Shown: positions 1 through 8,802, numbered from the stretch's first letter. The stretch is 64,000 nt of DNA from Pseudarthrobacter cellobiosi (GCF_023913755.1 NZ_JAMXBJ010000045.1:62001-126000); one strand, 5' to 3'. Notes: generated from the sequence alone by a model not told the origin. Program-made: numbers and translations.

Positions 1-60
1 TCTGAGAGCTTACCCGGCACGTGCGATACCGGACCCTGGACTTCATTCCTGGCCCTCGCC

Positions 61-222
61 TCAGTTCATGCCGCCCATCTGCTGGTGCAACAGGACGAAA
101 ACATCTTCGCGTCGCCGGTCCAGGAGCTGCCCGTTGAATTCCCGGCGGTCATCGCGGACAGGCCCGTCATCCCGGACAGGCCTCCGCAGGAAGAATAGTA
201 CGTTCTTCATTCTTTTGATCAT
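61..222 (-). CDS. Small basic protein of unknown function (53 aa)
   Basis: I do not recognise this 53-residue product. The start is chosen because the ATG at 222 is preceded at good spacing by AAAGGAGGTGA, an almost complete anti-16S match and one of the strongest ribosome-binding sites in the window. The product begins with a short basic-hydrophobic segment (MIKRMKNVLFFLRR), continues with an Arg/Asp-rich middle in which PVRDDG and PVRDDR form a short internal repeat, and ends LLHQQMGGMN. No cysteines, no clear membrane span. It lies downstream, on the same strand, of another tiny frame (574-669) that also has a strong ribosome-binding site and shares an upstream sequence element. A real small peptide gene is likely; its role is unknown. 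Confidence 0.55.
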   Translation of the reverse strand: MIKRMKNVLFFLRRPVRDDGPVRDDRREFNGQLLDRRREDVFVLLHQQMGGMN

Positions 223-573
223 GGTGGTCACCTCCTTTCGGGGTGTAATTGGGCATGACAAATAGAGCCATTTAATGTCGAAGCAATAACGGCATAATTA
301 GGCAGGGAAATGCCCGGCGGTTATGAATTGTTTGCAAATGCGAAGAAGGACCCACTTGCAGCGGCGGTGCAGACCCCAACAAAGAAGCTGAGTTCCGAAC
401 TATGGGGATGCCGCGTCGCCGCGCGGACCAGCCGTGAAGCTACGCCGACAGGAGACTTCCAGCAGGCGTCGCCTGAGGCGAGCCGCTAGCGCGGGCCATC
501 CGAGAGGGAAGTGGCCTGGATATACCTCAATGCACGTGACGCCGCCGCGGGGGCGGGATCGGTTGCAGGAAGG
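223..573. other. Gene-free spacer between two small reading frames
   Basis: About 350 bases without a convincing reading frame. The end nearest the 53-aa frame carries its ribosome-binding site and, at 258-280, a motif shared with the region upstream of the 31-aa frame. A short inverted repeat (caggcgtcgcctgaggcg) near 463-480 is the only other structure noticed. Confidence 0.5.
258..280 (-). promoter_or_regulatory. Upstream motif shared by both small frames, copy 1
   Basis: On the plus strand this reads ACAAATAGAGC then CCATTTAATGTCG. The region upstream of the 31-aa frame (777-805) carries ACGAATAGAGC, a six-base insertion, then CCACTTAATTCG. The similarity, placed 36 bases upstream of the 53-aa start, suggests a common promoter or operator; no standard -35/-10 pair is assigned. 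Confidence 0.35.
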
Positions 574-669
574 TTAGGAGGCAGACACTCCGTTAAGACG
601 GCGCGCATAAGCAGCAGAGGCCGGGTTCGTGGTGATGGTCATCTTCCATCCGCTAGTCAAAGTAATCAT
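574..669 (-). CDS. Tiny peptide of unknown function (31 aa)
   Basis: A 31-codon frame starting at the ATG at 669 and ending TAA at 574. It is called because AAAAGGAGG lies about nine bases before the start, again an excellent ribosome-binding site, in a region with no other gene. The peptide runs MITLTSGWKM, a Thr/Ala-rich centre, then ends RRLNGVSAS. There is no signal peptide, no cysteine and no family I recognise. It could be a leader peptide, a regulatory micropeptide or a secreted-peptide precursor with a basic RR site. It shares an upstream motif with the 53-aa frame, suggesting joint control. Too short for composition to prove coding. Confidence 0.4.
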   Translation of the reverse strand: MITLTSGWKMTITTNPASAAYARRLNGVSAS

Positions 670-776
670 TTTTCCCAACCTCCTTTTCCGTTATGCTGCT
701 GCCTCGGCTGACTAGCCGGACAACGCGCGCCGCAACCCCGGCAAAGACGCTCTGGGGTCAGGAATAAAATTACCCT

Positions 777-805
777 ACGAATAGAGCAATGCGCCACTTA
801 ATTCG
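777..805 (-). promoter_or_regulatory. Upstream motif shared by both small frames, copy 2
   Basis: ACGAATAGAGC followed after six bases by CCACTTAATTCG, matching the motif at 258-280. It lies about 108 bases upstream of the 31-aa start and just beyond the end of the phosphatase gene. Confidence 0.35.
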
Positions 806-838
806 CAAAGTTTTTCAAGAAAGTTTATGAATGCGCCG

Positions 839-1423
839 TTAGAGTCCCCAGCGGACAATGGCCGGGGTCCGCTTATCCCAGCCGAGCGTGCAGACTTTCG
901 CGGTTCCCAGGATGAAATGGCGGCCTTCGGCGGGCGGCAGTTCCAGCCAGCGCGCGGTGAGGATCCGGGAGAAGTGCCCGTGCGCCACGATCAGCACGTT
1001 GTCCAACCCGGATTCCAGCACGCGGGCCACAATCTTGTCCGCGCGGGCTGCCACCTCGTCCAGGGATTCGCCGTTGGGCACACCATGGGTCCAGATCAGG
1101 TAATCCGGGTTGTCCTTGCGGATCAGGTCCGAGCTGATGCCCTCATAGTCGCCGTAGTTCCATTCCACAGCCAGCGGTTCGTGCTGCGCGTCAGGGTAAC
1201 CTGCCAGTTCGGCTGTGCGCCGGGCGCGGCGCAGCGGGGACGTCAGGACCAGGTCGAAGTCCACCTGGTCCAGCACCTTGCGCGCCTCCACGGCCTGCTG
1301 TTCGCCTTCCACGGTCAGGGGCAGGTCGGTGAGCCCGGTGTATTGCCCGCTCTTGGACCACTCGGTCTCGCCGTGGCGCAGGATCCAGAGCTGGGGGCGC
1401 GGCGCGGTCATCGGGTTAATCAT
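839..1423 (-). CDS. Histidine phosphatase / phosphoglycerate mutase-like protein
   Basis: Cytoplasmic phosphatase of the histidine-phosphatase superfamily, 194 residues. The LRHGETEW motif puts the phospho-accepting histidine at residue 17; the second catalytic histidine is in LIVAHGHFSR, and CALTSPLRRAR-type residues (LVLTSPLRRARRT) form the usual phosphate pocket. The ATG at 1423 is chosen because it overlaps the pcnA stop as ATGA, indicating translational coupling; a longer frame reading back into pcnA is unlikely. The substrate cannot be fixed from sequence: related proteins act on sugar phosphates, phosphoserine or nucleotide-derived phosphates. Last gene of a two-gene minus-strand operon with pcnA. 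Confidence 0.85.
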   Translation of the reverse strand: MINPMTAPRPQLWILRHGETEWSKSGQYTGLTDLPLTVEGEQQAVEARKVLDQVDFDLVLTSPLRRARRTAELAGYPDAQHEPLAVEWNYGDYEGISSDLIRKDNPDYLIWTHGVPNGESLDEVAARADKIVARVLESGLDNVLIVAHGHFSRILTARWLELPPAEGRHFILGTAKVCTLGWDKRTPAIVRWGL

Positions 1424-2928
1424 TTGGACTCCTCGTTCGGGGAAAGTTCGACGGCGGCGGGAGGTTCTTCTGTTTCCGGAACCGGGGGTGCCGCCTCGGG
1501 CTGCTCCGCCCACCAGGCGAGCAGCCTCGTTTCGGCGTCGTCCGGGTGCAGCGGTCCGTGTTCCATCCGTTCCTCGAGCAGGTACTTGTAGGCACGGCCC
1601 ACCACGGGTCCGGGTTTGAGGTTCAGGAGCGCCATGATTTTGGCGCCGTCCAGATCGGGCCGGACCGCGTCCAGGGACTCCTGCTCCCGCAGTACGGCGA
1701 TCCGGTCTTCCAGGTCGTCGTAGGCGAAGGCGAGCCGCTCAGCCTTCCGCTGGTTGCGGGTGGTGACGTCTGAGCGGGTCAGCCGGTGCAGCCGTTCCAG
1801 GAGCGGGCCGGCGTCCGTGACGTAGCGGCGGACGGCCGAGTCGCTCCAGCCGGCATCGCCGTAGCCGTAGAAACGCATGTGCAGCTCCACCAGCCGGGCC
1901 ACGGCCTTGATGGTGTCGTTATCGAACCGCAGGGTCTTCATCCGCTTGGCCGTGAGCTTGGACCCCACCATGTCGTGGTGGCGGAAGCTGACCGCGCCGC
2001 CCGGTTCGAAACGCCGCGTAGCCGGCTTGCCGACGTCGTGCATCAGCGCTGCGAACCGCAGCACAAAATCGGGGGCCGGCACGGCGCCGTCGGCATCCGT
2101 TTCCAGGGCGGCGGCCTGTTCCAGGACCTGGAGGGAGTGCTGGTAAACGTCCTTGTGGCGGTGGTGCTCGTCGGATTCCAGCCGGAGCGCGGACACCTCA
2201 GGCAGCACAAACTCGGCGAGGCCGGTGTCCACCAGCAGGTCCACACCGGCCCGGGGGTTCGCACCGCAGATGAGCTTGACCAACTCATCACGGACCCGTT
2301 CAGCCGAGATGATCTTGATCCGCTCGGCCATCTGGGTCATGGCCAGCCGCACGTCGTCATGCACGGAAATACCCAGCTGCGATGCGAACCGGGCAGCGCG
2401 CATCATGCGGAGGGGATCATCGGAGAAGGAGGCCTCGGGTGAACCTGGCGTCGCCAGGACAGAGGCGCTGAGGTCCCGGACGCCGCCGAACGGATCAATA
2501 AGTTCAAGGGAAGGCAGCCGCAGCGCCATGGCGTTGATCGTGAAGTCGCGGCGCAGGAGATCGTCGGTAAGTGACGTGCCGAATGCCACCACGGGTTTGC
2601 GCGACTCCGGATCGTAAGCCTCGGCGCGGTAAGTGGTGATCTCGATCTGGAAGCCGGCTTTCCGCATGCCGATCGTCCCGAACGCGCGGCCGATCTCCCA
2701 GAAGTTGTCCGCCCATTTCTTTATCAGGGCCACTGTCTGGTCCGGGCTGGCGTCGGTGGTGAAGTCCAGGTCCGGCGAGGTGCGTCCCAGGAAAAGATCC
2801 CGTACCGGACCGCCCACCAGGGACAGTTCGTGGCCGGCGTCGACAAAGCGCTGCCCGAGCTCCAGGACCACCGGGTCCACCTGGAAATCGACGGTATTGG
2901 AATCAATCTTGTGATGTGCGTGCGCCAT
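1420..2928 (-). CDS. pcnA: CCA tRNA nucleotidyltransferase
   Basis: Adds or repairs the 3' CCA end of tRNAs. The 502-residue protein has the class II nucleotidyltransferase head: LVGGPVRD at residues 38-44, the metal-binding DLD at 53-55, and the RRDFTINAMA motif near 130, followed by the RNA-binding and HD-type region (LMHDVGKPATR). The product is required here because tRNA-Ile and tRNA-Leu in this window lack an encoded CCA. Length and order match the actinobacterial PcnA found next to a divergent Nudix gene near oriC. Start ATG at 2928; translationally coupled to the downstream phosphatase. C-terminal tail (about 470-502) is Pro/Glu-rich and probably disordered. Confidence 0.93.
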   Translation of the reverse strand: MAHAHHKIDSNTVDFQVDPVVLELGQRFVDAGHELSLVGGPVRDLFLGRTSPDLDFTTDASPDQTVALIKKWADNFWEIGRAFGTIGMRKAGFQIEITTYRAEAYDPESRKPVVAFGTSLTDDLLRRDFTINAMALRLPSLELIDPFGGVRDLSASVLATPGSPEASFSDDPLRMMRAARFASQLGISVHDDVRLAMTQMAERIKIISAERVRDELVKLICGANPRAGVDLLVDTGLAEFVLPEVSALRLESDEHHRHKDVYQHSLQVLEQAAALETDADGAVPAPDFVLRFAALMHDVGKPATRRFEPGGAVSFRHHDMVGSKLTAKRMKTLRFDNDTIKAVARLVELHMRFYGYGDAGWSDSAVRRYVTDAGPLLERLHRLTRSDVTTRNQRKAERLAFAYDDLEDRIAVLREQESLDAVRPDLDGAKIMALLNLKPGPVVGRAYKYLLEERMEHGPLHPDDAETRLLAWWAEQPEAAPPVPETEEPPAAVELSPNEESK

Positions 2929-3007
2929 AGTTACTTAAGCTTGTCAGAAACCGGCGGCTTGGCAGGCCAAAATCTCCTCAAGATCGCGCCTATTCGCCTA
3001 CAGCCCC

Positions 3008-3037
3008 TCAAAGTGCGTCATACGCAGTCCACTTTGA
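3008..3037. promoter_or_regulatory. Inverted repeat between divergent pcnA and Nudix genes
   Basis: TCAAAGTG at 3008-3015 and its exact reverse complement CACTTTGA at 3030-3037, separated by 14 bases, lie in the 159-base gap between divergent promoters. It may be an operator controlling both directions. No regulator is identified. Confidence 0.4.
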
Positions 3038-3087
3038 TGTCATGTTCAGGTCATCATGATCGGACAAGAGTCGTTAGAGTGGACTCC

Positions 3088-3636
3088 ATGGCCCATCCCG
3101 TACCGAGCGCTCCCGGCAGGAGGACAAACGCACCGTTGCCGTCGGCAATTGGTGCCCACGTCGCGCCTGTCTTGCACTCGGCCCCGGCCTCGCTGCCTAC
3201 GGTGGAGGAAATTTCCGCCGGCGGCGTTGTTGTGGACACGTCCGACGGCGAACTAAGGGTTGCGATCATTGCCCGCCTTAACAGGGGCGGACGGCTGGAG
3301 TGGTGCCTGCCCAAGGGCCATCCTGAAGGCAAGGAAGACAACGAGCAGGCAGCAGTCCGCGAGATTGCCGAGGAAACCGGCATCGAGGGCGACATCCTGG
3401 CGCCGCTGGGCAGCATCGACTACTGGTTCACTGTCAGCGGGCACCGCGTGCACAAGACCGTGCACCACTATCTGCTGCGCGCCACCGGCGGCGAACTCAC
3501 TATCGAAAACGATCCGGACCACGAAGCCGTGGACGTCGCCTGGGTTCCCATCAAGGAACTCGCACGAAAGCTTTCGTTCCCCAATGAGCGCCGCATCGCG
3601 GATCTGGCCCGGGACGTCCTGCCCGAACACCTCTAA
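3088..3636 (+). CDS. Nudix hydrolase (MutT4-type)
   Basis: Hydrolyses nucleoside-diphosphate-linked substrates. The 182-residue protein has a complete Nudix box from G77 to I99 (GHPEGKEDNEQ... REIAEETGI), including the REIAEE metal-binding core. Start ATG at 3088 is preferred because the upstream frame is not coding-like; a Pro/Ala-rich N-terminal stretch of about 40 residues precedes the fold. It sits divergently from pcnA and before murJ, the position of mutT4 (Rv3908) in Mycobacterium tuberculosis, so orthology is likely. Candidate substrates (oxidised nucleotides, diadenosine polyphosphates) cannot be chosen from sequence. Confidence 0.88.
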   Translation: MAHPVPSAPGRRTNAPLPSAIGAHVAPVLHSAPASLPTVEEISAGGVVVDTSDGELRVAIIARLNRGGRLEWCLPKGHPEGKEDNEQAAVREIAEETGIEGDILAPLGSIDYWFTVSGHRVHKTVHHYLLRATGGELTIENDPDHEAVDVAWVPIKELARKLSFPNERRIADLARDVLPEHL

Positions 3637-3719
3637 GGCTGCCTCAGCCGGAGCTGCATGTATGCCTGCACCGGCATACAGCCTGTCCGTTGCGGTACAA
3701 ACAGCGTCCGGGTGAGACG

Positions 3720-5837
3720 ATGAACTCGATGTCAGCTACCAATCCCCCCTCCGATAAAGCAGGCCGCGCCGCCCCGAGCGGAACCGCGAGTGAAACCCGG
3801 TCCAGCGCCATCATGGCTGCAGGCACCCTGGTCTCCCGGTTCCTGGGCTTCGGCAAGACCTGGATGCTGGGTGCCGCGCTGGGCCTCGGCTCTACGGTTA
3901 ACGACACGTTTATCAACGCCAACAACCTGCCCAACCTGATCTTCCTGCTGGTGGCCGGTGGTGTCTTCAACGCCGTGCTGGTGCCGCAGATCATCAAGGC
4001 GAGCAAGGCCCCGGACAGGGGAGCGGACTACATCAGCCGGCTGCTGACGCTGGCCGTGCTCCTGCTGCTGGGCCTCACCGCGCTGGTTACGCTTGCTGCT
4101 CCGTGGGTCATTGAGTTGACCACGCAGGGTTATTCGCCCCAGCAGAAGGCCTTGGCAGTAGCGTTCGCCTTCTGGTGCCTGCCCCAGATTTTCTTTTACG
4201 GCCTCTACGCCCTGCTGACGCAGGTCCTCAACGCCAACGGCGCGTTCGGACCGGCCATGTGGGCCCCCATCCTGAACAACCTGGTGGCCATTGGCGGCCT
4301 GGGCATGTTCATCTGGATCTTCGGCGAAAACGCCATGAATCCGCACACTCTGGACAACTGGGGGCCGACCCAGACCCTGCTTGTGGCCGGCTTCTCGACC
4401 GTAGGCGTTGTGGCCCAGACAGCCATTCTTCTGATCCCGGTGATCCGCCTGCGGCTAGGCCTCCGGCCCCGGTTCGGGTGGCGCGGAGTGGGCCTGGGCC
4501 AGGCAGCAAAGCTGAGCGTGTGGACGCTCCTGACGGCCGCCGTCGGGCAGTTGGCGTTCCTGTACGTCATGCGCATCGCCACCATTCCCGGCGCCGAGCG
4601 TCTCCGGCTGAAGGAGGCGGGGGATCCGGCGGCAGAGATGCTGCCCGGCAACGCCGTCCTGGAGGTGGCCAGCCAGCTATATCTGCTGCCGCACTCCATC
4701 ATTGCGCTCTCGCTCGCCACTGTTCTGTTTAACCGGATGACCCGCGCTTCGCAGGATGGCAACCGCGCAGAACTCCGCGATGCCCTCTCGCACGGCCTCC
4801 GCACGATGGCGGTGGCCACCGTCTTTGGCGCGCTGGCACTCTTCGCGCTGGCGGGCCCGCTTGGCATGTTCTTCTCCGGTGGTCCGCGCCAGGACGGCGT
4901 CATGCTGGCCCAAACTCTCACCATCCTCGCTCTCAGCACCCCGTTCATGAGCGCCAACTTCATGATGTCGCGGGTCTTCTACGCCAATGAGGACGCCCGC
5001 ACGCCGTTCCATATCCAGCTGCTGCTTGCCGTGGTCTACTTGGCCGGTGCCTTCGGGATCCAATTCCTGCCGGTGGGCCAGATCATCTACGCAATCGCCC
5101 TCCTGTACATGGTGGGCAATATTCTCTCGGTGGTCATCAGCGCTTATTTCCTACGCCGGCTCCTGGGCCACCTCGACGGGCCGCGGATCGCCAACTCCTA
5201 TATCCGGATGGGTTATGCAGCGCTCGGTTCTGCGATCGCGGGCGCCGGTGCCCTGTGGCTGATGGGCAGCTACAGCGCCGACGGCTTCGCCTGGAAGGAC
5301 CGGCTCGCCGCCCTGGTGACCGTTATCGTCGTCGGACCCATCATGCTGGTTGCCTATGTCTTCCTGCTGAAGGTCTTCCACGTTGCCGAACTCCGGGACC
5401 TCATGCGCCCCCTGTTGGGACGGCTGGGACGCGGCACCGGACCGTCCGGCGGCGCCGGGGGAACGCCGTCGTCGGCTGCGGGTGCCGACGTTTCCGGAAC
5501 GGAACGTCCGACGCCGGAACGCGCCACGATCGCGGTGGACACCGGCCTGATTCCCCGGATTTCCGGCGAATTCGACGCCGCCTCATTCCGCGCAGGACCC
5601 GTACCGGAACCCCAGGCAGCGCCTACGGCGCCAGCTGACGGCGCACAAGGGGAAACTGAAGGAGTGGCTAACGGGGACACTGAACCCGCCGTGGGATACC
5701 TTCCCGCAGAGGACGTGCCCGGCACAGCGCGGGGCGGGCTGCTGCGCGACGAGATTCCCCTTCCCGGCCGGCGCACGTTCCAGGGCCAGGCCGGACAGAA
5801 CCCCCATTTCAGGCCACGCCGGCCTCGAAAAAAGTGA
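3720..5837 (+). CDS. murJ: Lipid II flippase MurJ (MviN family)
   Basis: Multi-spanning membrane protein that moves the peptidoglycan precursor lipid II across the membrane. Of about 705 residues, the first 550 or so hold a series of hydrophobic spans typical of MurJ (14 in the family), beginning after a polar head of about 25 residues; the AAGTLVSRFLGFGK segment is the characteristic first-helix region. The last 150 residues are a Gly/Pro/Ala-rich cytoplasmic tail ending in Arg/Lys. Start ATG at 3720 is preferred; ATG at 3690 and 3729 are alternatives. In mycobacteria MurJ is fused to a pseudokinase; here the equivalent domain is the next gene. Confidence 0.9.
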   Translation: MNSMSATNPPSDKAGRAAPSGTASETRSSAIMAAGTLVSRFLGFGKTWMLGAALGLGSTVNDTFINANNLPNLIFLLVAGGVFNAVLVPQIIKASKAPDRGADYISRLLTLAVLLLLGLTALVTLAAPWVIELTTQGYSPQQKALAVAFAFWCLPQIFFYGLYALLTQVLNANGAFGPAMWAPILNNLVAIGGLGMFIWIFGENAMNPHTLDNWGPTQTLLVAGFSTVGVVAQTAILLIPVIRLRLGLRPRFGWRGVGLGQAAKLSVWTLLTAAVGQLAFLYVMRIATIPGAERLRLKEAGDPAAEMLPGNAVLEVASQLYLLPHSIIALSLATVLFNRMTRASQDGNRAELRDALSHGLRTMAVATVFGALALFALAGPLGMFFSGGPRQDGVMLAQTLTILALSTPFMSANFMMSRVFYANEDARTPFHIQLLLAVVYLAGAFGIQFLPVGQIIYAIALLYMVGNILSVVISAYFLRRLLGHLDGPRIANSYIRMGYAALGSAIAGAGALWLMGSYSADGFAWKDRLAALVTVIVVGPIMLVAYVFLLKVFHVAELRDLMRPLLGRLGRGTGPSGGAGGTPSSAAGADVSGTERPTPERATIAVDTGLIPRISGEFDAASFRAGPVPEPQAAPTAPADGAQGETEGVANGDTEPAVGYLPAEDVPGTARGGLLRDEIPLPGRRTFQGQAGQNPHFRPRRPRKK

Positions 5838-6018
5838 TCTTCGCGCGGTTTTTGGTTGCCTGTCGACCACGGCGGCCATAGCCGATCGGCTAGGATCGAC
5901 AGTGAACAGGGGTAGTTGCAGGCAAGCGCAGACCGGCTCGCCGGCCGGCTTTTTGCCGGTTTCTGACCGGCGGTGGCATCATCTACGCCGGCATTCCCGG
6001 ACAGTCTAGGAGGAACAC

Positions 6019-7596
6019 GTGTCCCACCCGATCGACGTTGGATCAGTACTCGGCGGCCGCTACAAGGTCACAGCCACGGTATTGACCTCACACGACCAGG
6101 ATCTGGTGCTGGACGGGGTGGACCAAGTTCTCAACCGACCGGTCAGCATTCTGGTCGCCGGCCCGGACAACACCGAACAGGTGGCCCAGAGCGCCCGCGA
6201 GGTGGCTACCGGTGAGCGCCCGGGTAACGTCCAGGTCCTGGACCTTGGGGTCACTGAGGCCACCACGTACCTCATCACCAACCACACGTCCGCGGCAGAC
6301 CTGTTGGACCTCGTGGTTGCCTCCGACGCGCCTTACGTCGAGCCGTTCTTCACGGATACCCTGGGCAGCGAAATTTTCGGCCAGGTGCGTTCCCACGAAC
6401 CGGAACCGTACGACGACGAAGAGAACGTCGACGCCGGATACATCAACTACTCGGACAATCACCCCAGCCAGGTTGACCCATTCCGGTCTGCCGCGCCGGC
6501 GGCTCCGCCGCTTGTACCCCCGGTTGTTCCAGCCCGTCCGCCGCTCCGACCGGCAGTCCGTCCGGCGTCGGGGTCTGCCAGGACCGGGGCCGCTGGAGCA
6601 GGGGCCGCTGGAGCAGGGGCCGCCGCTGCTGGCGCCACTGCTGCACATCAGCACGTCGCTGCGCCGCAACCGGTGCAGGCTGCGGAGAACCGGTCAGTTT
6701 CCGGACCGGCTGAGCCCAAGACAGGTGCGGGCTCCGATTCGCCCAAGGTTTCTTTGTGGTCTGAGGACGACTATTCCAACGGCTCCCACGACGCAGGCTA
6801 CGACGAACCCGTGGTCTCCCGAGCGCCGGAACGCTCCGATCGTGCAGCGGGCGCCTTCCCGTCGCTTGCCCGGAAAGTGTCTCCGGCGGCCGCAGTACCT
6901 CCTTCCGGCGGGACGGATGACTATTACGACGACGACGACGAGCCCGAGCGTGAGCCCCGCTCCATGCGCTGGCTGGTGGGCGGGCTGCTTGCCGTGGTGC
7001 TGATTGCCGGGCTGGTCTTTGCGGTCACCAACCTGGGCAGTCTATTCAAAACGGGCCCTCAGGCCGCCCCATCCTCCACGTCGACGGGCTCCACCCAGCC
7101 AAACACCGGGTCGCCTTCACCCAACCAGAGCTCCGCACCTCCGGCGGCACCGCCGGCCATCGACAACATCACCCGGCAAGGCGATTTTGACTTCGCAGCC
7201 ACCTACGACGTGGATCTTGTGAAGGCATTTGACGGCAACGCAGCCAGCTACTGGTCAGACATGGAATTTGCCACCGAGGGCTGGGGCGGCCTCGCAACCA
7301 ATGGCGTGCCATTGTTCGTCAAGCTGAAGAATCCGGCGAAGGTTTCATCCATCACCCTGACTCAGCTCGGAGCCTCGGGCGGCAATCTCAGTGTCTTCAC
7401 CAATGACCGTCCGTCATTGGACGGCGCCAAGCTGGTGGGGACCAACAGCTTCACGTCAACAGATCTGACCATGCCACTGGCCGAGCCGGTGGAGGCACAG
7501 TACGTGATCGTGTCCATCAAGACCCTTCCCAAGCTGGCCGCCCCGAAGACCCGCTATGGCTTTGGCATCCGCCTGGCGGAGATCAAGATCCAGTAG
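6019..7596 (+). CDS. Pseudokinase-like membrane protein (partner of MurJ)
   Basis: A 525-residue single-pass membrane protein. GTG start at 6019 follows AGGAGG. Residues 1-100 resemble a kinase N-lobe (LGGRYKVTATV, DQVLNRPVSILVA) but no catalytic HRD or DFG motif follows, so it should not be an active kinase. A long Ala/Pro-rich linker with an acidic patch (YYDDDDEPE) leads to one membrane span near residues 315-337, and the outside part is a beta-rich domain resembling the discoidin-like C terminus of mycobacterial MviN (Rv3910). By position and architecture it corresponds to the second half of Rv3910, which recruits FhaA when phosphorylated. Here the kinase-like part looks reduced to the N-lobe. 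Function inferred from context. Confidence 0.72.
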   Translation: MSHPIDVGSVLGGRYKVTATVLTSHDQDLVLDGVDQVLNRPVSILVAGPDNTEQVAQSAREVATGERPGNVQVLDLGVTEATTYLITNHTSAADLLDLVVASDAPYVEPFFTDTLGSEIFGQVRSHEPEPYDDEENVDAGYINYSDNHPSQVDPFRSAAPAAPPLVPPVVPARPPLRPAVRPASGSARTGAAGAGAAGAGAAAAGATAAHQHVAAPQPVQAAENRSVSGPAEPKTGAGSDSPKVSLWSEDDYSNGSHDAGYDEPVVSRAPERSDRAAGAFPSLARKVSPAAAVPPSGGTDDYYDDDDEPEREPRSMRWLVGGLLAVVLIAGLVFAVTNLGSLFKTGPQAAPSSTSTGSTQPNTGSPSPNQSSAPPAAPPAIDNITRQGDFDFAATYDVDLVKAFDGNAASYWSDMEFATEGWGGLATNGVPLFVKLKNPAKVSSITLTQLGASGGNLSVFTNDRPSLDGAKLVGTNSFTSTDLTMPLAEPVEAQYVIVSIKTLPKLAAPKTRYGFGIRLAEIKIQ

Positions 7597-7619
7597 GACC
7601 ACACCAGCGTCGTCCCCGT

Positions 7620-7685
7620 TGAGCCGCGGCTGTTCTGCCCGGAGCATTGCTCCGCAGTAATAGACGCGGCTCAGCTGTTTTCAGA
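7620..7685 (+). terminator. Two-part hairpin after the pseudokinase-like gene
   Basis: An outer stem TGAGCCGCG/CGCGGCTCA (7620-7628 with 7665-7673) encloses a perfect inner hairpin CGGAGC-ATT-GCTCCG (7640-7654); the outer arm is followed by GCTGTTTT. This fits a transcription terminator, although the long loop with a second hairpin is unusual. Confidence 0.55.
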
Positions 7686-7845
7686 CGGTAATCTGGTAGG
7701 GCGTCCCGTCCAGGTGACGGGGTTATGGCCGCTGATGGTTCCTCCGTTCGCGCGGCACCCGGAATATTCACCACCTAGATTCAGTTGTGCCATGTGGCCG
7801 GCCGCAAAAGCCGGCGCATCGACTAAGGAAGAGGTTCACCGTTCA

Positions 7846-8802
7846 GTGAGCAACGCAGAAAACACCGCGTCCGAAGTACGTGATGTCATCATCGTCGGCT
7901 CGGGCCCGGCCGGGTACACGGCCGCTGTCTACACGGCGCGCGCCAACCTGAAGCCCTTGCTTCTGGCCGGATCAGTTACCGCCGGCGGCGAACTGATGAA
8001 CACCACCGACGTCGAAAACTACCCAGGCTTCCCCGAAGGCATCATGGGGCCGGACCTCATGGAGAACTTCGAGAAGCAGGCAGCCCGGTTCGGAACCGAA
8101 ATCCAATTCGAGGACGTCACAGCACTGGACCTCGACGGCGACATCAAGACTGTCACCATCGGTACCGGCGAGACCTTCCGGGCGCGGGCGATCATCCTGT
8201 CCACCGGATCCGCATACCGTGAGCTGGGCCTCCCGAACGAAAAGCGTCTCTCCGGACATGGTGTCAGCTGGTGTGCAACCTGCGATGGTTTCTTTTTCAA
8301 GGACCAGGAAATTGCGGTCATCGGCGGGGGAGACTCGGCGATGGAAGAAGCCCTGTTCCTGACCAAGTTCGCCAAGTCCGTCACCGTTGTGCACCGCCGC
8401 GACACACTCAAAGCTTCCAAGATTATGGCAGACCGCGCCCTGGCCCACGACAAGATTTCGTTCATCTGGAACAGCTCCGTTGAGGACGTCATCGGAACGG
8501 ACAAAGTCACCGGGCTCAAGATCAAGAACCTGAAGGACGGCACCGTATCCGACCTCGCCGTCACCGGCGTCTTCGTCGCCATCGGAAACGACCCCCGCAC
8601 CGACCTGGTCAAAGACTCCCTGGAGATCACGGCGGCCGGTACCATCGCCGTCGAGGGCCGGAGTTCCAAGACCAGCATCCCTGGCGTCTTCGCCGCCGGC
8701 GATGTTGTTGATCCCACCTACCGTCAGGCCATCACGGCCTCCGGGTCCGGATGTGTTGCCGCGATCGACGTGGAACACTACCTCGCAGACCTTCACGCGT
8801 AA
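7846..8802 (+). CDS. trxB: Thioredoxin reductase
   Basis: NADPH-dependent flavoprotein that reduces thioredoxin. The 318-residue protein has the FAD-binding GSGPAG at 18-23, the redox-active CATC (C143, C146) in SWCATCDG, the NADPH-binding GGGDSAMEEA, and the C-terminal GVFAAGDV FAD motif. GTG at 7846 is chosen as the start because the family's N terminus aligns there and AAGGAAGAGG lies upstream; a longer frame to 7714 has no support. Directly followed, 37 bases on, by trxA, so the enzyme and its substrate are co-transcribed, as in mycobacteria (trxB2-trxC). Confidence 0.95.
   Translation: MSNAENTASEVRDVIIVGSGPAGYTAAVYTARANLKPLLLAGSVTAGGELMNTTDVENYPGFPEGIMGPDLMENFEKQAARFGTEIQFEDVTALDLDGDIKTVTIGTGETFRARAIILSTGSAYRELGLPNEKRLSGHGVSWCATCDGFFFKDQEIAVIGGGDSAMEEALFLTKFAKSVTVVHRRDTLKASKIMADRALAHDKISFIWNSSVEDVIGTDKVTGLKIKNLKDGTVSDLAVTGVFVAIGNDPRTDLVKDSLEITAAGTIAVEGRSSKTSIPGVFAAGDVVDPTYRQAITASGSGCVAAIDVEHYLADLHA

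Noticed and set aside
1..46. Possible start of another minus-strand gene at 46 running off the left edge
   Set aside because: Only 15 codons visible, with a poorly spaced ribosome-binding site.
827..1591. 254-codon frame opposite the phosphatase and pcnA genes
   Set aside because: Mirror of two clear conserved genes on the other strand, as expected in high-GC DNA.
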